Positions 9,938 to 17,878 of a stretch of 64,000 nt of DNA are shown here, in pieces. Made by a program: the position numbers and the translations under genes. The DNA lies in assembly GCF_003730135.1 (NCBI RefSeq), contig NZ_RJVO01000004.1, forward strand, positions 1 through 64,000, read 5' to 3'. The notes under the pieces were generated by a model. The model saw only the letters and a program-made list of their open reading frames with translations, was not told the origin of the DNA and made no database searches. Position 1 is the stretch's first letter, and every line of letters begins with the position of its first letter. This DNA comes from Stagnimonas aquatica. Lineage in GTDB: Bacteria > Pseudomonadota > Gammaproteobacteria > Nevskiales > Nevskiaceae.

Positions 9938-11863
9938 ATGAAAATGCGCAATCTGTCGCTGGGTGCTGCGACGGCTGTGTTCCCTTTGCTGTTTGCCTGC
10001 GGCGCCTCGACGGACGGGGCGCCGCTCGGAAGCAGCGTTACGCCGTCGGCGGCGGAACAGCCGGCGCTGAGCGTGCCGGTCATTCTCGATCAGGGATGGA
10101 CAGCCGAAGAACTGGCGACATGGATGAACACCTCCACCGGCTCGCGTCTGCTGCCGTGGACTTGGGCTCAGGCCTTAGAGCAGCCCAAAGGCACGGGGAT
10201 GTTCATGAATCCCGATTATCTGTATGACGTGTACAAGATGCCCTTGCGCACCTTGCCGGATGGCATGGTGCTCCCGCGTGGCTTCGCGCTCAATGCGACC
10301 GATGACACGGATTACGGCATTACCAAGCTGCGCTGGAAGGCGGGCCAGTCCACCACCGAACCTTGGCTCGGGGTGAACTGCTCGGGCTGTCACTCGGCCG
10401 ATATCCGATACAACGGCAAGGCGGTAACGGTGAACGGTGGCGCGACGCTGGCGGATACCTTCCTGTTCTTCAAGACAATGACCGAAGCACTGGAAGCCAC
10501 TCGCGATGATGCGGCTAGGTTCGAGCGCTTTGCCAAGCGAGTTCTCGGGGCTTCGGACAGCGACAGCAACCGCAGAATGCTGCGCGCATCGATGGAGGTC
10601 ATCATCGAGGAGCGCATGAACGCGTTGTTCGCGCTGGCCAAGAACGACGTTGCCGGTGGGCCGGGTCGCATCGACGCAACAGGCCTGGTGCTGAATGCGT
10701 GGCAGAACGTACTGCACTCGAAAGAGCCAACTTACAACCCGAACGACGCTCCGACCAGCTTCCCGGCACTATGGAACGTTCCGCAGATGGATCATCTTCA
10801 GTCCAGCGGCTTCGCGCCTTCACTGAACCTGCTCGACTCCAACGGCTATCGGTTCAACCCGCTGTTTTTCGCGGGCGACATCGGGGTGGTCATGGGCGAC
10901 TTCGGTGATGTCGTTTCGACGCCGTTCCCGGCCAATTTGAAGGGCTTCAAGTCCAGCATCGACTTCAAGACGCTGCTGACCTTCGGCGATCTGCTCAATC
11001 GACTGAAGTCTCCTGCGTGGCCGAGCGATGTATTCGGCGCACCGGATGCTGCCCTGGTCGCACAGGGAGAGGCTTTGTTCGATAGCAAGGGCTGTTCCGG
11101 CTGCCACATGGAACTCAGTCGCGACGATCTTGAAACGCCTGTGTTGACGACGCTCGTGCCGCTCAAGGGTGAGAACGCGATCGGCACCGATAAGTGGATG
11201 GCCTGCAACACTTACCAGTTCACGATGCAGTCCGGCGACTTGGAGGGCATGCCGATTCTGCCGGATGGCACGCCGAGTGGTGGCGGCATCATCGGTAACC
11301 GCAACAAGGTGGGTGACGTTCAGGCGACCGCAGTGCTGCTTATCATCCTCGGTCAGATCGACAAGTTCGTCAGCGGAACCTTAAACAGTTACGTCGGCGG
11401 ATTGCGGCAGACCGGCTTCCTGCCTTTGCCGGGTGAATCCTCCCTGCAATTGCTGAACCGTATAACGACGTCCGGGTTCACGATGCAGGACGAGCCTCTC
11501 CCTCCTGCGGACAAAAAAGCGCGCGGGGAAGCATGTCTGGCGAGTGATCACCGATGGTTGGCCTATCGTGCCCGTCCGCTCAACGGTGTCTGGTCTACGG
11601 CACCCTACCTGCACAGCGGTTCCGTACCGACTCTTTACGATCTGCTTTCGCCCGAGTCAGAGCGCCCCAAGATGTTCTGGACAGGCACCGAGCAGTTTGA
11701 TCCTGTCAAGGTCGGCTATCTCACGGACAAGAGTGTTCCTGGCAACTCATTCCTCATGGATACGGGCATTCAGGGCAACCTCAACACTGGTCACAACTTT
11801 CCCAAGCAAGGTCTGACCGATGTCGAGCGCAAGGCCTTGGTGGAATACCTCAAGACTCTTTAA
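9938..11863 (+). CDS. Second RoxA-like di-heme cytochrome c lipoprotein
   Basis: This 641-residue paralogue of the preceding gene shares its layout. It has a lipobox ending at Cys21 (LLFAC), haem motifs CSGCH at 148-152 and 386-390, and the same C-terminal block LNGVWSTAPYLHSGSVPTLYDLL. The opening segments also match (DQGWTAEELATW here, DQAWTPEQITQW upstream). A GGGGAG ribosome site lies 8 bases before the ATG. Sequence divergence over much of the length suggests an old duplication with specialisation rather than a recent copy. Its stop codon overlaps that of the convergent AraC gene by two to three bases. Location is predicted as periplasmic, lipid-anchored. Confidence 0.75.
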   Translation: MKMRNLSLGAATAVFPLLFACGASTDGAPLGSSVTPSAAEQPALSVPVILDQGWTAEELATWMNTSTGSRLLPWTWAQALEQPKGTGMFMNPDYLYDVYKMPLRTLPDGMVLPRGFALNATDDTDYGITKLRWKAGQSTTEPWLGVNCSGCHSADIRYNGKAVTVNGGATLADTFLFFKTMTEALEATRDDAARFERFAKRVLGASDSDSNRRMLRASMEVIIEERMNALFALAKNDVAGGPGRIDATGLVLNAWQNVLHSKEPTYNPNDAPTSFPALWNVPQMDHLQSSGFAPSLNLLDSNGYRFNPLFFAGDIGVVMGDFGDVVSTPFPANLKGFKSSIDFKTLLTFGDLLNRLKSPAWPSDVFGAPDAALVAQGEALFDSKGCSGCHMELSRDDLETPVLTTLVPLKGENAIGTDKWMACNTYQFTMQSGDLEGMPILPDGTPSGGGIIGNRNKVGDVQATAVLLIILGQIDKFVSGTLNSYVGGLRQTGFLPLPGESSLQLLNRITTSGFTMQDEPLPPADKKARGEACLASDHRWLAYRARPLNGVWSTAPYLHSGSVPTLYDLLSPESERPKMFWTGTEQFDPVKVGYLTDKSVPGNSFLMDTGIQGNLNTGHNFPKQGLTDVERKALVEYLKTL

Positions 11864-12972
11864 CGGGGCTGGGGAGGCCTCTGGTCTGCGGCCTCCCCCA
11901 GTTGCCTCTTGCGGTAGGTGCTGGGGGAGGTTCCGGTCCAGCCACGGAAGGCGCGGTTGAAGTTGTTCTGCGACGAGTAACCCAGCTGGTGTCCGATTAC
12001 TTCGATCGAGAGGCGGGGGTTGCTGAGCAGCTTGTAGCAATCGGCCTGGCGCTGCTGGTTCAGGAGCTTCTCGTAGCTGGTGCCGTGTTCCTGCAGGCGG
12101 CGTTTCAGGGTGCGGGGTGAGGTATGCAGTCGCTCGGCGATCATTTCCAGTCGCGGATGGGGTTCGTATCCAGCGCTGATGATCGCCGAAAGCACTTTGT
12201 CGATCAGGCTGCTTTCCATGTTCAGGGAGCGCAATTGGCTCTGGCACTGTGCCTCAGCCAGCCTGGCTGCGATGGGATCGACCAGATTGATGGGCCGGTC
12301 CAGAACCGCCAGGGGAAACTCGATGGCTAATCTTTCGCTATTGAATTTGATCGGTGGTAATTGGGAGACATATAGGCCTATATGCTCGGGCTCCGGAAAA
12401 TTGAAATGCAGGAGCACCGGATGGTCCACGAATAATCCAGCCCTGTTCAGGACGGACCACCAGCCAATGGTGAACATCTCTGCAATGCAGCGACGGATGA
12501 ATCCGGTGGGGATTTTTTCGCAGAAAGGGAAAATCGATTCGTGTGGATATTGTTCGGCAAAGTTAATGTAGGCGCTATTGTTTGATTCAATAAGTCTGGT
12601 TCCGATTCCAACCGTTATCAGGCTGGAATAACGAATGGCGAAATCCAGGGCGGCCCTGACGGTCGGTAAGCTCAGCAGGCCATGACCAACCGAACCGTGA
12701 ATGAGCGGACTGTTCAGCAGGCCGAACTCGATGCCGAATTCCGCGCGCTGGGTAAGCCTGAGGGCGCGGGAAACCAAGCGCAGCCACTGTATGTGGGAGA
12801 GTTTTTCGTTGGGGTCGCTCAGAATGGCGGGTTTCTGGATGATTCCCTCGGTCATTTGTTTCTGATTTATGCCGTGATTTGCCGCAATCTCGATGATCAG
12901 CAAGCCATAGGCCACGGGAAGCATGGGCTTCAGGAATTCATCGGGAACCACCATGTCAATTTTTTTGATCAT
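11860..12972 (-). CDS. AraC-family transcriptional regulator (OruR/ArgR-like N-terminus)
   Basis: The protein has an N-terminal ligand domain of the Arabinose_bd type (roughly the first 190 residues, with GSVGHGLLSLPTVRAALDFAIRYSSL). A C-terminal double helix-turn-helix follows, with RTLKRRLQEHGTSYEKLL and IGHQLGYSSQNNFNRAFRGWTGTSPSTYR. This architecture is found in regulators of catabolic and lipid-related genes. I place the start at the ATG at 12972 (MIKKIDMVVPDEF); an upstream GTG at 13056 would add 28 residues and cannot be excluded. It converges on the two di-heme genes and is the likely regulator of the island, which is inference from position. GC is lower than in neighbouring operons, a sign of acquisition. 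Confidence 0.85.
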   Translation of the reverse strand: MIKKIDMVVPDEFLKPMLPVAYGLLIIEIAANHGINQKQMTEGIIQKPAILSDPNEKLSHIQWLRLVSRALRLTQRAEFGIEFGLLNSPLIHGSVGHGLLSLPTVRAALDFAIRYSSLITVGIGTRLIESNNSAYINFAEQYPHESIFPFCEKIPTGFIRRCIAEMFTIGWWSVLNRAGLFVDHPVLLHFNFPEPEHIGLYVSQLPPIKFNSERLAIEFPLAVLDRPINLVDPIAARLAEAQCQSQLRSLNMESSLIDKVLSAIISAGYEPHPRLEMIAERLHTSPRTLKRRLQEHGTSYEKLLNQQRQADCYKLLSNPRLSIEVIGHQLGYSSQNNFNRAFRGWTGTSPSTYRKRQLGEAADQRPPQPR

Positions 12973-13417
12973 TGGTTGTTTGTCTTTCTGCGCTTGGGGG
13001 ATCAATCCTGAGGTCCGAGGTGGGCAGTTAATCGGTCGATATGAATTTTTTTGCACGTATCATGCCAGCATCTGGCAATGCAATTGTATTTTATGCTGAA
13101 ATGATCAAGAAAATGAGGCTGGTGCTGAATGAATGTAGTTTTTAGGAATTTATAAATAATTATTGTTTAAATGCGGATACACTCTGCTTTTAAGGTGGCT
13201 GAAAGTGAAATATGGAGTCTGGATCCAGGGATTATTTCAACGGTGGTCAAAATTTTGCCTCGGAGGCTTGCCTCCGACTGCCGTCCTGGGGGCGCTGGAT
13301 CTGCCTTGCTCATCTGTGCGCCCTTCGGCCTGGCGGTTATGGCGCCGGCAGCATTTCCCCTGGGGTTTCGATGCAGAGCCGTTTTTTGCTGCCCGCATCG
13401 AAATGTACGAGCCGTCG
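12973..13417. other. AT-rich intergenic region upstream of the AraC gene
   Basis: Bases from about 13061 to 13200 are strikingly AT-rich for this genome (for example TTTATAAATAATTATT near 13150) and probably hold the promoter of the minus-strand regulator gene. From about 13250 the composition returns to GC-rich. The sequence up to 13417 may be a further, heavily decayed part of the duplicated ccmB segment that is clear from 13418 onward. I see no convincing gene here. Confidence 0.5.
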
Positions 13418-13510
13418 CCGACCGCGCCGCTATACTTCCCCGATGCGTCGCTGGCCTTGAACCTGACGCAGGTCCCTTTCGCCGTCTTGCGTAATGCCCT
13501 GGAAAGCTGA
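13418..13510 (+). pseudogene. Duplicated, decayed 3' end of ccmB
   Basis: This stretch repeats the end of ccmB (7489-7590). The first 22 bases are identical, and the rest is similar with scattered substitutions and one 9-base in-frame deletion, ending in the same ...AACGCCCTGGAA-type codons and TGA. Translated, it gives PTAPLYF...LAL.LT.VPFA...LRNALE, matching the CcmB C-terminus. It has no transmembrane body and cannot function. It sits four bases before ccmC, where the real ccmB end would be in an uninterrupted operon. It therefore marks the right border of the inserted cytochrome island. Confidence 0.85.
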
Positions 13511-13514
13511 ACCG

Positions 13515-14267
13515 ATGAACTGGACCTGGTTCCACCGCCTGGGCTCGCCACCGAGCTTCTTCCGCTTCGCCGAGCGCCTTGCGCCCTGGCTGGCCGGCCT
13601 GTCGCTGTTGCTGATCGCTGCCGCCTGCTACGCCGGTCTCTATCTGGCGCCGCCCGACTATCAGCAGGGCGATGCCTTCCGCATCATCTACGTGCATGTG
13701 CCTACGGCGGCGATCTCGCTGTCGATCTACGCGCTGATGGCGGTGGCCGGCGCCATCGCGCTGATCTGGCGCATGAAGCTGGCCGAGGTGGCGGTGGTGG
13801 CCGCCGCGCCCATCGGCGCCAGCTTCACGCTGGTGGCCCTGGTCACCGGCATGCTCTGGGGCAAGCCGATGTGGGGCGCCTACTGGGTCTGGGACGCGCG
13901 GCTCACCTCGGAACTGGTGCTGCTGTTCCTCTACATCGGCGTGATCGCGCTCAACGGCGCCTTCAACGACCCGCGCGCCGCCGCCCGCGCCTGCGCCTGG
14001 CTGGCCCTGGTCGGCGTGGTCAACGTGCCCATCGTCAAGTTCTCGGTGGACTGGTGGAACTCCTTGCACCAGGGCTCCACCCTGCTGTCGGTGGATGGCA
14101 TCAAGAACCCCAAGATGTCGACGCCCATGCTCTGGCCGCTGCTCGCCAGTCTGGCCGGCTTTTACCTGCTGTTCGCCGCCGCCCTGCTGCGGCGCATGCA
14201 GAACATCCTGCTGGAGCGCGAACGCCGCGCCGGCTGGGTGCGCGAGCTGATGGAGGCCTCACGCTGA
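13515..14267 (+). CDS. ccmC: Haem transporter/chaperone CcmC
   Basis: CcmC presents haem to CcmE at the periplasmic face of the inner membrane. The 250-residue protein has six hydrophobic segments and the tryptophan-rich haem-handling motif WGAYWVWDARLTSEL near residue 120, plus the periplasmic His in YVHVPTAA and in WWNSLHQGST that are conserved in CcmC. The ATG at 13515 matches the family start; an in-frame ATG at 13494 belongs to the decayed ccmB copy. Its stop overlaps ccmD (TGATG). Transcription may now come partly from within the inserted island. Confidence 0.95.
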   Translation: MNWTWFHRLGSPPSFFRFAERLAPWLAGLSLLLIAAACYAGLYLAPPDYQQGDAFRIIYVHVPTAAISLSIYALMAVAGAIALIWRMKLAEVAVVAAAPIGASFTLVALVTGMLWGKPMWGAYWVWDARLTSELVLLFLYIGVIALNGAFNDPRAAARACAWLALVGVVNVPIVKFSVDWWNSLHQGSTLLSVDGIKNPKMSTPMLWPLLASLAGFYLLFAAALLRRMQNILLERERRAGWVRELMEASR

Positions 14268-14425
14268 TGGACCCCCGCTATGCCTTGTTCATCTGGGCCA
14301 GCTACGGCCTGAGCGCCCTGGTCGTGGTCTGGAACCTGTGGTCGCCCCGGCGTGTGCGCAACGAATTGCGGCAACGCCTGTCTGAGCGGGCGGAAGACGA
14401 ATCCGAGCGGAGCGGCGAAGCATGA
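14267..14425 (+). CDS. ccmD: Haem exporter protein CcmD
   Basis: This 52-residue protein has a single membrane helix (YALFIWASYGLSALVVVWNLW) followed by a charged cytoplasmic tail, which is the whole of the CcmD family pattern (F.W.SYG). CcmD bridges CcmABC and CcmE and is needed to release holo-CcmE. It begins at the ATG overlapping the ccmC stop and its last four bases overlap ccmE. Confidence 0.9.
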   Translation: MDPRYALFIWASYGLSALVVVWNLWSPRRVRNELRQRLSERAEDESERSGEA

Positions 14426-14916
14426 CCAAGCGGCAGAAGCGGATGGCGGCGGTGAGTGCGCTCGTGCTGGGCGTCGGCCTGGCGGCGGTGCTGGGCTTCA
14501 CCGCCTTTCGCAAGAACATGATGTATTTCCAGACGCCTTCGGACCTGGTCGCCGGCAAGTCGCCGGTGGGCGCCAAGGTGCGTCTGGGCGGCCTGGTCGA
14601 GAAGGGTAGCGTGCAGCGCGGCCAGGGCCTGTTGGTGGAATTCCGCCTCGCCGACTGCGCCAAGGTGATCGGCGTGCGCTACGAGGGCATCCTGCCGGAT
14701 CTGTTCCGCGAGGGGCAGGGCATCGTCGCCACCGGCGCCATGGCGGCCGACGGCCAGTTCGTCGCCGACGAGGTGCTGGCCAAGCACGACGAGAACTACA
14801 TCTCGCCCGATCTCGCCGCCTCGCTGAAGGAGCAGGGCGGCAAGCATTCCTGCGGCGAGTTCAAGTCTCAGGTGACAATGGGCGCTGAAACTGCGGCGCA
14901 AGGAGTGCAGCCATGA
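14422..14916 (+). CDS. ccmE: Haem chaperone CcmE
   Basis: CcmE carries haem covalently bound to a histidine before passing it to the CcmF/H ligase. The 164-residue protein has an N-terminal signal anchor (about 8-28), the OB-fold core with VGAKVRLGGLVEKGSV, and the haem-binding motif LAKHDENY with His122 and Tyr126, equivalent to His130 and Tyr134 in E. coli. The C-terminal tail is flexible. It overlaps the ccmD stop and is followed by a small antitoxin gene rather than directly by ccmF. Confidence 0.95.
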   Translation: MTKRQKRMAAVSALVLGVGLAAVLGFTAFRKNMMYFQTPSDLVAGKSPVGAKVRLGGLVEKGSVQRGQGLLVEFRLADCAKVIGVRYEGILPDLFREGQGIVATGAMAADGQFVADEVLAKHDENYISPDLAASLKEQGGKHSCGEFKSQVTMGAETAAQGVQP

Positions 14917-15125
14917 AGCAGAACTACACCGCCGTCATCAAGCAGCAGGGCGACTGGTGGATCGGCTGGGTGGAAGAAGTTCCCGGCGTGAATTGCCAGG
15001 AGGCCAGCCGCGAAGAATTGCTGAAGTCCCTGCGGCTAACGCTGGAGGAGGCGCTGGAAATGAACCGCGCCGAAGCTCGTCTAGCCGCCGGCCCGGGATT
15101 TGAAGAGTTGCTGATTGCTGCATGA
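14913..15125 (+). CDS. hicB: HicB-family antitoxin (short form)
   Basis: This 70-residue protein starts MKQNYTAVIKQQGDWWIGWVEEVPGVN, the degraded-RNase-H-like HicB fold that binds and neutralises HicA. The motif 'W.EE.PGVN.Q..S.EE...SL...L.EAL' is characteristic. It overlaps the ccmE stop by four bases and the hicA remnant by four bases, so it is probably transcribed with the ccm genes. There is no added DNA-binding domain, so any autoregulation would be weak. As its toxin is frameshifted, it is now an orphan antitoxin, unless the frameshift is a sequencing error. Confidence 0.8.
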   Translation: MKQNYTAVIKQQGDWWIGWVEEVPGVNCQEASREELLKSLRLTLEEALEMNRAEARLAAGPGFEELLIAA

Positions 15126-15312
15126 AACGGCGCGACCTGCTGCGCTACTTGAGCGCGCAAGGTTGTGAATTGCTGCGTGAAGGGGGCGACATTCCTGGTG
15201 GCATCACCCAGTCAACAACAAACGCAGCGCTGTACCTAGGCACAACGAGATCAACGATCATCTAGCGCGCAAAATCTGCGCCGACCTCGGCCTCGCGCCG
15301 CCACTGAAGTAA
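15122..15312 (+). pseudogene. hicA: HicA mRNA-interferase toxin, frameshifted
   Basis: The first 22 codons read MKRRDLLRYLSAQGCELLREGG, the HicA double-stranded-RNA-binding start. The frame then shifts after the G-run at about 15180-15185. In the shifted frame the rest reads HSWWHHPVNNKRSAVPRHN and then EINDHLARKIC with a normal HicA end and a TAA at 15310-15312. The His in HSWWHHP is the catalytic residue, so it is lost from the main frame. The element is 191 bases; one extra base would give an intact 63-codon gene. A homopolymer sequencing error is the alternative. Confidence 0.8.
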
Positions 15313-15324
15313 ACCGCTGCCTCA

Positions 15325-17343
15325 ATGACCCCTGAACTCGGCCACTTCGCCCTCATCCTCGCCCTCATCGCGGCGCTGGCCCAGACCCTGGTCCCCGCCT
15401 GGGGACTGTGGAAGGGCAACGCCCGGGCACAGGCGGTTGCCAGCTCGGCGGCGCAGGTGCAGTTCCTGCTGATCGCGGTGTCGTTCGCGGCGCTCACCTG
15501 GGCCTTCATCCAGAAGGATTTCTCGGTCGCCTACGTTGCCGACAACAGCCACTCCAAGCTGCCCCTGGTCTACCGCATCTCGGCGGTCTGGGGCGCGCAC
15601 GAGGGCTCGCTGCTGCTCTGGGGGCTGATGCTTTCGGGCTGGACGCTGGCAGTGTCGCTGTTCAACCGCCGCCTGCCGGCGGAACTGTCGGCCACCGCCA
15701 TCGCCGTGCTCGGCGCGGTCTCGACCGGTTTCCTGCTGTTCATGCTGATCACTTCCAACCCCTTCGAGCGCATCTACCCGGTGCCGCTGGAAGGCCGCGA
15801 CCTCAACCCCTTGCTGCAAGACCCTGGCCTGATCATCCACCCGCCGATGCTCTACATGGGCTATGTCGGCTTCAGCGTCGCCTTCGCCTACGCCATCGCT
15901 GCGCTGATCACCGGCAAGCTCGACGCCGCCTGGGTGCGCTGGACGCGGCCCTGGACCACCGCCGCCTGGGCCTTTCTGACCATGGGCATCACCCTCGGAA
16001 GCTGGTGGGCCTACAACGAGCTGGGCTGGGGCGGCTGGTGGTTCTGGGACCCGGTCGAGAACGCCAGCTTCATGCCCTGGCTGGCCGGCACCGCGCTGAT
16101 CCATTCGCTGGCGGTCACCGAGAAACGCGGCCTGCTGAAGAGCTGGACGGTGCTGCTCGCCATCCTCGCCTTCGCGCTGTCGCTGCTCGGCACCTTCCTG
16201 GTCCGCTCCGGCGTGCTGGTGTCGGTGCACGCCTTCGCCAGCGACCCGGCGCGCGGCGTGTTCATCCTCGGCTTTCTGGCGGTAGTGATCGGCTCGGCGC
16301 TGAGCCTCTACGCCTGGCGGGCACCGAAGCTGGCGACCGACGGCGAGCTGCGCCTGTATTCGCGCGAAGGCCTGCTGCTGCTCAACAATGTGTTCCTGGT
16401 CACCGCCTGCTTCGGCGTGCTGCTCGGCACTCTCTATCCACTGGTGGTGGATGCCCTGGCGCTGGGCAAGATCTCGGTGGGCCCGCCCTATTTCAACGCC
16501 ATCTTCTTCCCGCTGATCGCGCCGCTGTTCGTGCTGGTCGCGGTCGGCGCGGTGACGCCCTGGAAGAAGGGCGAGTGGCGCAGCGCCTTGCGTCGCCTGC
16601 GCGGTCCGGCGCTGCTGGCGCTGGCTGTCGCCCTGGTGCTGCCCGGCCTGGCGCTGTGGCTGGCGCCGGTCAGCGCCAGCTTCGGCAGCAAGCTGACGGT
16701 GACGGTCGCCACCTGGCTGGCGCTGTTCACGCTCGGCTCGGCGGGTCTGGAGGTCTGGCAGCGCCTGCGCGCCAAGCGCCAGCACGGCGTCGGCACCGCT
16801 GTCGCTCTCGCCAGCGTCCCGGCCGGCGCCTGGGGCATGACGCTCTCGCACCTGGGCCTGGGTCTGTGGATGCTGGGTGTTGCCTATGTCACCGGCTATG
16901 GCGTCGAACGCGACGTGCGGCTGTCGCCGGGCGCCAGTGCCGAGCTGGCCGGCTACGAATTCGCCTTCGAGGGCGTGCGCGAGTCGCAAGGCCCCAATTT
17001 CACCGCCGATGCCGCCCATGTCACGGTGACCCGCGCTGGCCGGCCGGTGGCCGATCTGGCGCCGGAAAAGCGCTTCTACCCCTCGCAGCGCAGCGTCATG
17101 ACCGAGTCCGGCGTCGATGCCCGCCTGCACCGCGATCTCTACGTAGCGCTGGGTGAGCCGCTCGACCCGCAGAATCCGAACGGCGACTGGAGCCTGCGTC
17201 TGTACTACAAGCCGGCGATCCGCTTGGTTTGGTTGGGCGGGGTGCTGATGTTCTTCGGCGGCCTGATCGCGCTCAGCGACCGCCGCTACCGGCTGGGCGC
17301 GCGCGCTGCCGCGCCGCTGCCAGCCGCGAGCCTCGTCGCCTGA
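15325..17343 (+). CDS. ccmF: Cytochrome c haem lyase subunit CcmF
   Basis: CcmF is the large membrane subunit of the CcmFH ligase that joins haem to CxxCH apocytochromes. The 672-residue protein has about 14 hydrophobic segments, the WGAHEGSLLLW motif near residue 89 and the tryptophan-rich WWD motif WGGWWFWDPVENASFMPWL near residue 235. It also has conserved His residues in IIHPPMLYMGY and ALIHSLAVTEKRG. Length matches the family. It follows the hicA remnant by 12 bases and precedes ccmG by 10. Confidence 0.95.
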   Translation: MTPELGHFALILALIAALAQTLVPAWGLWKGNARAQAVASSAAQVQFLLIAVSFAALTWAFIQKDFSVAYVADNSHSKLPLVYRISAVWGAHEGSLLLWGLMLSGWTLAVSLFNRRLPAELSATAIAVLGAVSTGFLLFMLITSNPFERIYPVPLEGRDLNPLLQDPGLIIHPPMLYMGYVGFSVAFAYAIAALITGKLDAAWVRWTRPWTTAAWAFLTMGITLGSWWAYNELGWGGWWFWDPVENASFMPWLAGTALIHSLAVTEKRGLLKSWTVLLAILAFALSLLGTFLVRSGVLVSVHAFASDPARGVFILGFLAVVIGSALSLYAWRAPKLATDGELRLYSREGLLLLNNVFLVTACFGVLLGTLYPLVVDALALGKISVGPPYFNAIFFPLIAPLFVLVAVGAVTPWKKGEWRSALRRLRGPALLALAVALVLPGLALWLAPVSASFGSKLTVTVATWLALFTLGSAGLEVWQRLRAKRQHGVGTAVALASVPAGAWGMTLSHLGLGLWMLGVAYVTGYGVERDVRLSPGASAELAGYEFAFEGVRESQGPNFTADAAHVTVTRAGRPVADLAPEKRFYPSQRSVMTESGVDARLHRDLYVALGEPLDPQNPNGDWSLRLYYKPAIRLVWLGGVLMFFGGLIALSDRRYRLGARAAAPLPAASLVA

Positions 17344-17353
17344 TGCCGACGCG

Positions 17354-17878
17354 ATGAAATACCTCGTCCCCATTGTCGTGCTGCTGGGCCTGATCGCGTT
17401 GTTCGCGGTCGGCCTCACCCGCGACCCGCGCGAAGTGCCCAGCCCCCTGGTCGGCAAGCCGGCGCCGGCCTTCGCGCTGCCCGGCCTGGGCGGCACGCCG
17501 GCGCAGCTCACACCCGCCGACTGGCGCGGCCGCACCGTGCTGGTCAACTACTTCGCGAGCTGGTGCGCCGGTTGCCGCGTCGAGCACCCGCTGCTGATGC
17601 AGCTGGCGCGCGAGCAGGGCGTCGAGATCGTCGGACTCGCCTACAAGGACACCGACGCCGACACCCAAGCCTGGCTGGACCGCCACGGCAATCCCTACCG
17701 CAGTGTCATTGCTGACACGGCCGGCAGCGCCGGGCTGGACTGGGGCGTGTACGGCGTGCCGGAAACCTTCGTGGTCGGTCCGGACGGCACCATCCTCTAC
17801 AAGCAGATCGGGCCGATGACGCCGGAAGCCTGGGAAACCAAGATCCGGCCGCTGCTGGCCGGTACCGGAAAATCCTGA
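17354..17878 (+). CDS. ccmG: Periplasmic thiol:disulfide interchange protein CcmG/DsbE
   Basis: This membrane-anchored thioredoxin-like protein reduces apocytochrome cysteines before haem attachment. The 174 residues comprise an N-terminal anchor (about 3-21), a thioredoxin fold with redox motif WCAGC near residue 74, the GVYGVPETFVVGPDG segment holding the cis-Pro, and no further domain. WCAGC differs from the more usual WCPTC/WCVPC of the family but keeps both cysteines. Its stop overlaps the ccmH start (TGATG). Confidence 0.95.
   Translation: MKYLVPIVVLLGLIALFAVGLTRDPREVPSPLVGKPAPAFALPGLGGTPAQLTPADWRGRTVLVNYFASWCAGCRVEHPLLMQLAREQGVEIVGLAYKDTDADTQAWLDRHGNPYRSVIADTAGSAGLDWGVYGVPETFVVGPDGTILYKQIGPMTPEAWETKIRPLLAGTGKS

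Noticed and set aside
13163-13510. A real 115-residue gene ending before ccmC
   Set aside because: Its end is a decayed copy of the ccmB 3' end and its upstream part has no domain, signal or ribosome site.
15322-17547. Very long open frame antisense to ccmF (and similar ones at 29933-32437, 42395-43915, 54478-55833, 56450-58531)
   Set aside because: High GC gives long open frames opposite real genes. These are rich in His, Arg, Gln and Ala with no family features and lie over well-identified genes.
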